15,563 nucleotides of DNA from contig CAZCFA010000068.1 in NCBI GenBank assembly GCA_964497825.1, forward strand, positions 1 through 15,563. Reading direction: 5' to 3'. Positions 6,545-12,615 of this stretch are shown here, in pieces. The notes below the pieces were generated by a model that saw only the letters and a program-made list of their open reading frames with translations, ran no database searches and was not told the DNA's origin. This DNA is from RHKX01 sp964497825. GTDB lineage: Bacteria; Actinomycetota; Thermoleophilia; Solirubrobacterales; 70-9. Made by a program: the position numbers and the translations under genes. The number at the start of each line of letters is the position of its first letter. The stretch's first letter is position 1.

Positions 6545-7699
6545 ATGGCAGCAAGCAAGCCGACGCCGATCGAGGCGGGTTCAAAGGAGGCGAAGGCGAA
6601 GGACGCGGCGCTGAACGCGGCCGTCGCTCAGATCGAGCGCGAGTTCGGCGCCGGCTCGGTGATGAAGCTCGGCGCCGACTCGAAGATCGACGTCGAGGCG
6701 ATCCCGACCGGGGCGCTGTCGCTTGATCTGGCGCTCGGCGTCGGCGGCGTGCCGAAGGGCCGGATCGTCGAGATCTTCGGCCCCGAGTCGTCGGGCAAGA
6801 CGACGCTGATCTACCACATCATCGCCCAGTGCCAGGCGCGCGGCGGGATCTGCGCGTTCGTCGACGCCGAGCACGCGATCGACCCCGTCTACGCGCGCCG
6901 GATCGGCGTCGACACGGACGAGCTGCTGGTCTCCCAGCCCGACTACGGCGAGCAGGCGCTCGAGATCGTCGACGTGCTGACCCGCTCCGGGGCCGTCGAC
7001 CTGGTCGCGATCGACTCGGTCGCGGCGCTGACCCCACGGGTCGAGCTCGAGGGTCAGATGGGGGAGACCCAGGTTGGATTGCAGGCGCGGCTGATGTCGC
7101 AGGCGCTGCGCAAGCTCGCCGGCAACCTCAACCGGGCGAAGACGGTCTGCCTGTTCACGAACCAGATCCGCGAGAAGATCGGGGTCAGCTTCGGCAGCCC
7201 GGAGACGCAGCCGGGCGGGCGGGCGCTGAAGTTCTACTCGTCCCAGCGCCTCGACCTGCGCCGCATCGAGACGCTCAAGGAGGGGACCGAGGCGGTCGGC
7301 AACCGGGTCCGGGTCAAGGTCGTCAAGAACAAGGTCGCGGCGCCGTTCAGGCAGGCGGAGTTCGACGTCGAGTACGGCGCCGGGATCTCGAACGAGAGCT
7401 GCCTGCTCGACCTCGGCGTCGACAACGGCGTCGTCACCAAGTCGGGCTCGTTCTTCTCCTACGGCGAGACCCGGCTCGGCCAGGGCCGTAACAACTCGAA
7501 GCAGTTCCTCGCCGAGAACCCGGAGATGGCGGACGAGATCGAGGCGAAGATCTACGCGGCGCTCGGGGTCCAGCGGACCAACGGCGGCTCGACCCGTACC
7601 GCGCGCCCGGCCGCGGCTGAGGCCGGGGGCGCCGCACCCGGGGCCGAGGGTGCGGCAGCGGAGCCCGGGGCCGCCGGGGCGGGAGCCGAGGCCGCATAG
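6545..7699 (+). CDS. recA: Recombinase RecA
   Basis: 384 residues. RecA forms filaments on single-stranded DNA, drives strand exchange and triggers LexA self-cleavage. Visible landmarks are Walker A GPESSGKTT (79-87), FVDAEHAIDPVYA, Walker B VDLVAIDSVAAL, the L1 region VELEGQMGETQVGLQARLMSQALRK (quoted as VELEGQMGET to SQALRK), the Q-rich TNQIREKIGVSFGSPE switch, and the L2 segment SPETQPGGRALKFYSSQRLD. The core ends near LGVQRTNGG; the last ~35 residues are an Ala/Gly/Glu/Pro tail, acidic as usual for RecA. There is no intein, unlike in some mycobacteria. The start is fixed by the GAGGTGA site. It is preceded by a LexA-like box and followed after 15 bases by thpR, then recX, probably a single SOS-inducible operon. 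Confidence 0.98.
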   Translation: MAASKPTPIEAGSKEAKAKDAALNAAVAQIEREFGAGSVMKLGADSKIDVEAIPTGALSLDLALGVGGVPKGRIVEIFGPESSGKTTLIYHIIAQCQARGGICAFVDAEHAIDPVYARRIGVDTDELLVSQPDYGEQALEIVDVLTRSGAVDLVAIDSVAALTPRVELEGQMGETQVGLQARLMSQALRKLAGNLNRAKTVCLFTNQIREKIGVSFGSPETQPGGRALKFYSSQRLDLRRIETLKEGTEAVGNRVRVKVVKNKVAAPFRQAEFDVEYGAGISNESCLLDLGVDNGVVTKSGSFFSYGETRLGQGRNNSKQFLAENPEMADEIEAKIYAALGVQRTNGGSTRTARPAAAEAGGAAPGAEGAAAEPGAAGAGAEAA

Positions 7700-7714
7700 G
7701 CGGGCGCCCGCGGC

Positions 7715-8281
7715 TTGCGGTGCTTCGTCGCCCTGGTCCCGTCGCCGGCGCAGGCCGATCGGATCGCGGCCTGGGGCGCGGAGGCGCTCGGGCCGCTGCC
7801 CTGGGCGCGGCCGCTGCCGCCGGAGTCGCTGCACGTCACCCTGGCGTTCCTCGGCGAGCTCGACCCCGCGGTCGCGGGGCGGGCGGGTGAGATCGTCGCC
7901 GCGCTGGCTCCGCGGCCGGTCGAGCTTCGCCTCGGCCCCGAGCTGGTCGGCGTCCCGCGCCGGCGGCCGCGGGTGCTGGCCCTGGCGGCGGCGGGCGAGC
8001 GGATCGCCGGCCTCCATCGGCAGCTCACCGATACGCTCGCCGCCGCCGGCTCGTTCGCGCCCGAGCGGCGGCCGCTGTGGCCGCACCTGAGCGTCGCCAG
8101 GGTCAAGCGCGGGGCGCTCGACGGCAGCCGGGGGCGGGCCGCGATCGCGGCGCTGCCGGCGCTGGCGGGCGTGGCGGCGGCGGCGCATCCGGCCGCGCGC
8201 CTGGTCCTCTACCGCTCCGAGCTCGGGCCCCGGCAGGCGACCTACACGGCGCTGGCCGAGGTCCGGCTTCCGGAGAGATGA
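7715..8281 (+). CDS. thpR: RNA 2',3'-cyclic phosphodiesterase (LigT/ThpR family)
   Basis: 188 residues of the 2H phosphoesterase superfamily. The two catalytic tetrapeptides are HVTL (40-43, in ESLHVTLAFLGEL) and HLSV (124-127, in LWPHLSVARVKRG); the second carries Ser instead of the more usual Thr. The opening MRCFVALVP matches the typical MRLFVAL start of the family and supports TTG 7715 as initiator, 15 bases after the recA stop. Family members open 2',3'-cyclic phosphates to 2'-phosphates and in vitro can ligate tRNA halves; the physiological role is poorly known. The stop overlaps recX by ATGA, so it is translationally coupled to recX and likely induced with recA. Function by family is firm; the link to DNA repair is inferred from the operon. 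Confidence 0.9.
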   Translation: MRCFVALVPSPAQADRIAAWGAEALGPLPWARPLPPESLHVTLAFLGELDPAVAGRAGEIVAALAPRPVELRLGPELVGVPRRRPRVLALAAAGERIAGLHRQLTDTLAAAGSFAPERRPLWPHLSVARVKRGALDGSRGRAAIAALPALAGVAAAAHPAARLVLYRSELGPRQATYTALAEVRLPER

Positions 8282-8760
8282 CCGCGACGTCGGGCGAGGA
8301 CGAGGGACGCCGCCGCGAGGAGGCGACGGCGGCCGCGCTGGCGGCGCTGCGGCGGCGCGAGCGCTCCGTCGCCGAGCTCCGCGGGTGGCTGCGCGGGCGC
8401 GATCTGCCGGTCGATCTCGTCGATGCCGTGGTCGGCGAGCTGATCGCGGTCGGCGCGCTCGACGACGAGCGCTTCGCGCGCGGCTACGCGAGCGACAAGC
8501 GCGAGCTCTCGGGCTGGGGGCCGGAGCGGATCGAGGCGGCGCTGGTCGACCGCGGCCTGCCGCGGTCGCTGGCCGAGTCCGCCGCCGGCGAGGACCACGA
8601 GGAGCAGCTCGCCCGCGCCGTCGGGCTCCTACGGCGGCGGTTCGGCGCCCTCGACGACGACGGCGAGCGGGCGCGGGCGCTGGCCTTCCTCGGTCGCCGC
8701 GGCTACGGCTACGAGATCGCCTACGACGCGGTCCGCGGGGCCGGGCGTGATCCGGCCTGA
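8278..8760 (+). CDS. recX: RecA regulatory protein RecX
   Basis: 160 residues, normal for RecX, which binds the RecA filament groove and limits its extension and activity. The helical-repeat signature is clear: AALRRRERSVAELRGWL, then VVGELIAVGALDDERFARGYASDK, then GWGPERIEAALVDRGLPRSL, and a last repeat AVGLLRRRFGALDDDGERARALAFL with GRRGYGYEIAYDAVRG. The ATG at 8278 overlaps the thpR stop and has GGAG two bases upstream, too close to be a strong site, so coupling is the likely mode of initiation. A longer open frame starts upstream inside thpR but lacks RecX features there. Same operon as recA, as in mycobacteria and Streptomyces, but with thpR inserted between. Confidence 0.93.
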   Translation: MTATSGEDEGRRREEATAAALAALRRRERSVAELRGWLRGRDLPVDLVDAVVGELIAVGALDDERFARGYASDKRELSGWGPERIEAALVDRGLPRSLAESAAGEDHEEQLARAVGLLRRRFGALDDDGERARALAFLGRRGYGYEIAYDAVRGAGRDPA

Positions 8761-8768
8761 GGGCCGCG

Positions 8769-8782
8769 CTCGGGTGCCCGAG
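8769..8782 (+). terminator. Short hairpin after recX, candidate terminator
   Basis: CTCGGGTGCCCGAG, 8 bases after the recX stop, folds into a 5-6 bp stem with a tight loop. It is followed by TTGCAGCGAAAA rather than a U-tract and directly abuts a -35-like element. Confidence 0.3.
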
Positions 8783-8811
8783 TTGCAGCGAAAACGTGCT
8801 CGGACTACGAT
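8783..8811 (+). promoter_or_regulatory. Candidate promoter for rny (TTGCAG, 17 bases, TACGAT)
   Basis: TTGCAG (8783-8788) and TACGAT (8806-8811) are spaced by exactly 17 bases; the -10 fits TANNNT with four of six consensus bases, the -35 keeps TTG. A start near 8818 would give a leader of about 235 bases ahead of rny. Confidence 0.45.
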
Positions 8812-8836
8812 CGGTGCAGCGGCTTCGCCGCCACCG
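8812..8836 (+). terminator. Bulged hairpin at the start of the rny leader
   Basis: CGGTG (8812-8816) pairs with CACCG (8832-8836) and GCGGC (8819-8823) with GCCGC (8827-8831), with a CA bulge and a TTC loop. It could be the recX terminator or, if transcription starts near 8818, a 5'-terminal hairpin of the rny transcript. Confidence 0.35.
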
Positions 8837-9040
8837 GCCGAGGTCGGTTGACCGAGATTTGACCTTCATTCCTTGAACCTGTTCGCATCGATCGACAACG
8901 CGGTCCACGAGGGGGCTCGGAGCTAGCGACCGCGACCGAACGCACGCGGCCTCGCGCCGCGCTCGGCTCATCCGAACGACGCCGCGGGCCGCGTTCCGCG
9001 TTCGAGGCCACCGGGATCTCCGGGGCCGGGCGACCGCGAC
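8837..9040. other. Remaining rny leader, no gene seen
   Basis: No ORF with support. It is locally less GC-rich at 8850-8900, with two copies of TTGACC (8848-8853 and 8859-8864) that resemble -35 elements, but neither has a TANNNT hexamer at 16-19 bases. No known riboswitch was recognised. Confidence 0.4.
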
Positions 9041-9047
9041 GGAAGGA
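9041..9047 (+). promoter_or_regulatory. Shine-Dalgarno GGAAGGA of rny
   Basis: GGAAGGA ends 4 bases before ATG 9052 and 7 bases before the adjacent ATG 9055; the second spacing is closer to optimal, so initiation at 9055 is quite possible. Confidence 0.65.
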
Positions 9048-9051
9048 CGGG

Positions 9052-10551
9052 ATGATGAATCGCCGGGCGAAGAGGAGGCTCGCAGCGCGGGGGGCGGCGC
9101 AGGCGCCGGCGGCGGCGGAGACGGAGGCCCCAAAGCAGCCGCAGCCGGGAACGGTGCCGGGCGCCGGAGGCGCGGACGGCGACGGGGCGCCGCCGGGCCG
9201 GCAACCGCAGCGGCCCGACGGCGACGCCGACCCGGAGCTGCAGGCACGGCGCCAGGAGATCGCGCGGCTGCAGGAGCGCGCCCTCGCAGACGCCGAGCAG
9301 GCGCGGCTGAAGCTCGCCGAGATCGAGCGGCGCGAGCAGGCGCTGGCCGACCGCGAGCGCAACTTCGCCGGCCAGCAGGAGGAGCTGAAGCGGCAGAAGG
9401 CGGTGCAGCGCAAGGAGCTCGAGCGGCTCTCGGGGCTGACCGCGACCGAGGCCAAGCAGCTGCTGATCGCCGACGTCGAGCGCGACGCCCGCCACCGCGC
9501 CGGGCGGGTGCTGCTGCAGATCGACGAGCAGGCGAAGCGCGAGGCCGAGAACCGCGCCCGCAACATCCTCGCGATCGCGATGGGCCGGCTCGCGGGCACC
9601 CAGGCGAGCGAGACGACGACGCGGATGGTCGAGCTCCCGAACGAGGAGATGAAGGGCCGGATCATCGGCCGCGAGGGCCGCAACATCCGCGCGATCGAGG
9701 CGCTCACCGGCGTCGACGTGATCATCGATGAGACCCCGAACGCGGTCGTGCTCTCGAGCTTCGACGGGACCAGGCGCGAGATCGCCCGGCTGACGCTCGA
9801 GCGCCTGATCGCCGACGGCCGGATCCAGCCGGCGACGATCGAGGGGGTCTACGAGAAGGCCAAGGCCGACGTCGAGCGGCTGATCGTCGCCGAGGGCGAG
9901 CGGGCCGAGCTCGAGGCGGGGCTGCACGGGATCGACCCGGCCCTGCTCGAGGTGCTCGGCCGGCTCAAGTTCCGGACCTCCTACGGGCAGAACGTGCTCG
10001 ACCACCTGATCGAGTCGGCGCGGATCGCGGGCTCGATCGCGGCCGAGCTCGGGGCCTCGGTCGAGACCGCGAAGCGGGCGACGCTGCTGCACGACCTCGG
10101 CAAGGCGGTCTCGCACGAGGTCGAGGGCGGTCACGCGGAGGTCGGCGCGTCGATGGCCCGCCGCAACGGCGAGAGCGAGGCGGTGGCGCACGCGATCGAG
10201 GCCCACCACAACGAGGTCGAACCGAAGACCGTCGAGGCGGTGATCGTGCAGATCGCCGACGCCGTCTCGGGGGCGCGCCCCGGCGCCCGCGGCGAGGCGC
10301 TCGAGCACTACGTCACCCGGCTTCGCGACCTCGAGGAGATCGCCGGCCGCCATCCCGGCGTGACCAAGGTCTACGCGGTCAGGGCCGGGCGCGAGGTGCG
10401 GGTGATGGTCGATCCGGGCGTCGTCGGCGACGAGGAGGCGGCGGTGATCGCCCAGCAGGCCGCGAAGGCGGTCGAGAAGGAGCTCGACTTCCCGGGCCGG
10501 ATCCGGATCACCGTCGTCCGCGAGAGCCGCGCCGACGCCTACGCCGGCTAG
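9052..10551 (+). CDS. rny: Ribonuclease Y, apparently without its membrane anchor
   Basis: 499 residues (498 if ATG 9055 is used). RNase Y is the HD-type endoribonuclease that starts bulk mRNA decay in many bacteria. Seen here: a basic start MMNRRAKRRLAARG, a Pro/Gly/Ala-rich low-complexity stretch (about 16-60), a long charged coiled coil (about 60-185), a KH domain with GRIIGREGRNIRAIEALTGVD (from residue 202; motif GRIIGREG), and an HD domain with the metal-binding HDLGKA (H347-D348), followed by GHAEVGA and EAHHNEVEP, ending with the family tail DFPGRIRITVVRESRA. Core domains are complete. The canonical N-terminal membrane helix is missing: there is no hydrophobic segment before the coiled coil, and in-frame sequence upstream of the start does not encode one either. 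So identity is firm, membrane location doubtful. Confidence 0.95.
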   Translation: MMNRRAKRRLAARGAAQAPAAAETEAPKQPQPGTVPGAGGADGDGAPPGRQPQRPDGDADPELQARRQEIARLQERALADAEQARLKLAEIERREQALADRERNFAGQQEELKRQKAVQRKELERLSGLTATEAKQLLIADVERDARHRAGRVLLQIDEQAKREAENRARNILAIAMGRLAGTQASETTTRMVELPNEEMKGRIIGREGRNIRAIEALTGVDVIIDETPNAVVLSSFDGTRREIARLTLERLIADGRIQPATIEGVYEKAKADVERLIVAEGERAELEAGLHGIDPALLEVLGRLKFRTSYGQNVLDHLIESARIAGSIAAELGASVETAKRATLLHDLGKAVSHEVEGGHAEVGASMARRNGESEAVAHAIEAHHNEVEPKTVEAVIVQIADAVSGARPGARGEALEHYVTRLRDLEEIAGRHPGVTKVYAVRAGREVRVMVDPGVVGDEEAAVIAQQAAKAVEKELDFPGRIRITVVRESRADAYAG

Positions 10552-10574
10552 CTGGCGCCGGGGCGGGCGTCAGC
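10551..10574 (+). terminator. Hairpin at the rny stop codon, candidate terminator
   Basis: GCTGGCGCC (10551-10559) and GGCGTCAGC (10566-10574) form a 9-bp stem with one G-U pair and a 6-base loop, beginning on the last base of the rny stop. No U-tract follows. Confidence 0.45.
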
Positions 10575-10583
10575 GGCGGTCGA

Positions 10584-10589
10584 TAGGAT
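10584..10589 (+). promoter_or_regulatory. -10 hexamer TAGGAT ahead of the cytochrome c gene
   Basis: TAGGAT fits TANNNT and lies 10 bases before the GTG start at 10600, so the transcript would be leaderless or have a leader of about three bases. It directly follows the rny hairpin. Confidence 0.5.
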
Positions 10590-10599
10590 CGCGCCCGCA

Positions 10600-11235
10600 G
10601 TGGAGACCGCGTTCTACATCGTCGGCACGGCCCTGGTCCTGATCGCGCTGGCGGTCTCGTTCATCGGCATGCGCAGCGACGGGTTCCCGTCGTCGAAGGG
10701 GCTGCGGATCGGGCTCGTGTTCGTCGCCGTCGTCGTCTTCGCGACGACGGTGCTGGCCGTTCGCGCCTCCAAGCACGAGGCGTCCGAGCGCGACGAGAAC
10801 GCCAAGGCGGCGGCGAACGAGGAGCAGCAGACGCTGACCAACGAGGACGCGGGCGGCGCAACGACCGAGACCGGCGGCGGCAACGAGGGCGCCGGCGGCG
10901 GCAGCGCCGGCTCGGGCGGCGGCAAGCAGGGCGGCGGCGGCAAGCCGAGCTCCGGCGACGCGACCGCGGGCAAGCAGGTCTTCGCCGACCAGGGCTGCGG
11001 CGGCTGCCACACGCTGAAGGCGGCGGGCTCGACCGGCCAGATCGGCCCCGACCTCGACACGGCGCTGGTCGGCAAGGACGAGGACTTCATCCGCACCTCG
11101 ATCGTCGATCCCAGCGCCGACATCGCCAAGGGCTACCAGGACGGGATCATGCCGACCGACTTCGGCGACAAGATCCCCGCCGACCAGCTCAACGACCTGA
11201 TCGCCTTCCTGCAGCAGTCGACGGGCTCGGGCTGA
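10600..11235 (+). CDS. Membrane-anchored c-type cytochrome with two N-terminal helices
   Basis: 211 residues. Two hydrophobic helices (5-23 and 37-54) are joined by a short loop with R25, K33 and R36; by the positive-inside rule both ends lie outside the cytoplasm. A long hydrophilic stalk (55-120), strongly Gly-rich at 92-114, tethers a single small cytochrome c domain with the haem-attachment motif CGGCH (C133, C136, H137) and a probable axial Met in GIMPTDFGDKIP (M184). The domain resembles class I cytochromes that shuttle electrons to terminal oxidases, so it should act in respiration on the outer face of the membrane. No oxidase, bc complex or cytochrome maturation gene is nearby; the flanking genes act on RNA. 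GTG 10600 is the only start ahead of the first helix. The exact redox partner is unknown. Confidence 0.88.
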   Translation: METAFYIVGTALVLIALAVSFIGMRSDGFPSSKGLRIGLVFVAVVVFATTVLAVRASKHEASERDENAKAAANEEQQTLTNEDAGGATTETGGGNEGAGGGSAGSGGGKQGGGGKPSSGDATAGKQVFADQGCGGCHTLKAAGSTGQIGPDLDTALVGKDEDFIRTSIVDPSADIAKGYQDGIMPTDFGDKIPADQLNDLIAFLQQSTGSG

Positions 11236-11238
11236 GGC

Positions 11239-11265
11239 GCGCGGCGGCCGGCACGACCGCCGCGC
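11239..11265 (+). terminator. Hairpin after the cytochrome c gene, candidate terminator
   Basis: GCGCGGCGG (11239-11247) and CCGCCGCGC (11257-11265) form a perfect 9-bp stem with a 9-base loop, 3 bases after the stop codon. No U-tract. Confidence 0.45.
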
Positions 11266-11268
11266 CGC

Positions 11269-11274
11269 TACCCT
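11269..11274 (+). promoter_or_regulatory. -10 hexamer TACCCT, probable leaderless promoter of miaB
   Basis: TACCCT fits TANNNT, sits 3 bases after the hairpin of the preceding gene and 8 bases before ATG 11283. There is no Shine-Dalgarno between them. Confidence 0.45.
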
Positions 11275-11282
11275 GACCGGCG

Positions 11283-12611
11283 ATGGACCGCCCGGCCAAG
11301 CGCTTCCACGTGACCACGTTCGGCTGCCAGATGAACGAGCACGACTCCGAGCGGATGAAGGGGATGCTCGGCACGCTCGGCTACGCCGAGGCCCGCTCGC
11401 GCGAGGACGCCGACCTGATCCTGTTCAACACCTGCTCGATCCGCGAGGCCGCCGACAACCGCTTCATCGCCCACCTCGGCGAGGCGAAGCGGCTCAAGGC
11501 GGAGTCACCGGACACCGTCGTCGGCGTCGGCGGCTGCTGGGCGCAGTCGGTCAAGGACGAGGTCTTCGAGCGATTCCCGTTCGTCGATGTCGCCTTCGGG
11601 CCGGGACAGATCCACAAGCTCGCGGAGTTCCTCGCCAGCGACTCGATCAGCGCCCAGGGCTACTTCGAGTTCGAGGAGTTCGCCGGCCACCTGCCGGCGC
11701 AGCGTGAGCGCCCGTTCCAGGCCTGGCTGCAGATCTCGCAGGGCTGCAACTGCGTCTGCTCCTACTGCATCGTCCCCTCGACGCGGGGCCGCGAGCGCAG
11801 CCGGCCGGCGCCGGAGCTGGTCGCCGAGGTCGAGGCGCTCGCCGCCGACGGCGTGCGCGAGGTGACGCTGCTGGGGCAGAACGTCAACAGCTACGGCCGC
11901 GACTTGCGCGGCGACGACCGGCTCAGCTTCGCCGAGCTGCTGCGCGCGATCGACGTGATCGACGGCATCGAGCGGATCCGCTACACGAGCCCGCACCCCA
12001 AGGACATGCGCGAGGACGTGATCGCCGCCCACGCCGAGTGCGACGCCGTCTGCGAGCACATCCACCTGCCGCTGCAGTCGGGATCGAGCCGCATCCTCAA
12101 GGCGATGCGCCGCACCTATGACCGCGACCGCTACCTCGACCGGGTCGCGATGATCCGCGAGCGGCTGCCCGACGTGGCGCTGACGACCGACATCATCGTC
12201 GGCTTCCCGGGCGAGACCGACGCCGACTTCGAGGCGACGCTCGAGGTCGCCGAGCAGGTCGGCTACGACGGCGCCTTCACGTTCATCTTCAGCCCGCGGC
12301 GGGGGACGCCGGCGGCCGAGCTCGAGGGCGCGCCGCCGCACCCGGTCAAGCGCGAGCGGATGCAGCGGCTGGTCGAGGTCGTTCAGCGCCGCGCCCGCGA
12401 GCGCTCGCAGCGCTTCGTCGGCCGCGACGTCGAGGTGCTGGTCGAGGGCCCGAGCCGGACCGACCCGACCCGGCTGCGCGGTCGCAGCCGCCACAACAAG
12501 GCGGTCAACTTCGAGGGTACGGCGAGCCCGGGCGAGCTCGTCGAGGTCGAGATCGCCACGGCGACGTCGCAGACGCTGCTCGGCGCCGAGCGGCTGCTTT
12601 CGCGGGCCTGA
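11283..12611 (+). CDS. miaB: tRNA-2-methylthio-N6-dimethylallyladenosine synthase MiaB
   Basis: 442 residues. This radical-SAM methylthiotransferase adds the 2-methylthio group to i6A37 of tRNAs reading codons that start with U. Three domains are visible: an N-terminal UPF0004 domain whose auxiliary iron-sulphur cysteines are in TTFGCQMNEHDSERM, NTCSIREAADNRF and GVGGCWAQS; a radical-SAM domain with the CxxxCxxC cluster in SQGCNCVCSYCIVPSTRGRE, plus LLGQNVNSYG, HLPLQSGSSRILKAMRR and TTDIIVGFPGET; and a C-terminal TRAM domain (from about residue 370, VGRDVEVLVEG to GELVEVEI). HLPLQSGS and NVNSYG favour MiaB over MtaB or RimO. It lies 4 bases upstream of miaA, which makes its substrate, so the two form an operon of consecutive steps. 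Confidence 0.97.
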   Translation: MDRPAKRFHVTTFGCQMNEHDSERMKGMLGTLGYAEARSREDADLILFNTCSIREAADNRFIAHLGEAKRLKAESPDTVVGVGGCWAQSVKDEVFERFPFVDVAFGPGQIHKLAEFLASDSISAQGYFEFEEFAGHLPAQRERPFQAWLQISQGCNCVCSYCIVPSTRGRERSRPAPELVAEVEALAADGVREVTLLGQNVNSYGRDLRGDDRLSFAELLRAIDVIDGIERIRYTSPHPKDMREDVIAAHAECDAVCEHIHLPLQSGSSRILKAMRRTYDRDRYLDRVAMIRERLPDVALTTDIIVGFPGETDADFEATLEVAEQVGYDGAFTFIFSPRRGTPAAELEGAPPHPVKRERMQRLVEVVQRRARERSQRFVGRDVEVLVEGPSRTDPTRLRGRSRHNKAVNFEGTASPGELVEVEIATATSQTLLGAERLLSRA

Positions 12612-12615
12612 CCCG

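Noticed and set aside
5642..6584. Several overlapping open frames of 180-300 codons on the minus strand across the cinA-recA gap
   Set aside because: Products are Arg/Pro/Ser/Gly low complexity, overlap cinA and recA ends, lack ribosome sites and domains, and are explained by high GC and the stop-free 16-base repeat.
8874..8885. GAACCTGTTC before rny as a second LexA box
   Set aside because: The half-sites GAAC and GTTC are only 2 bases apart; a LexA box of this type needs 4.
8848..8888. Two TTGACC hexamers as -35 elements of a nearer rny promoter
   Set aside because: No acceptable -10 hexamer lies at 16-19 bases from either copy.
6581..9247. An 888-codon minus-strand frame antisense to recA, thpR and recX
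   Set aside because: Low-complexity Arg/Pro composition and complete overlap with three firmly identified genes.
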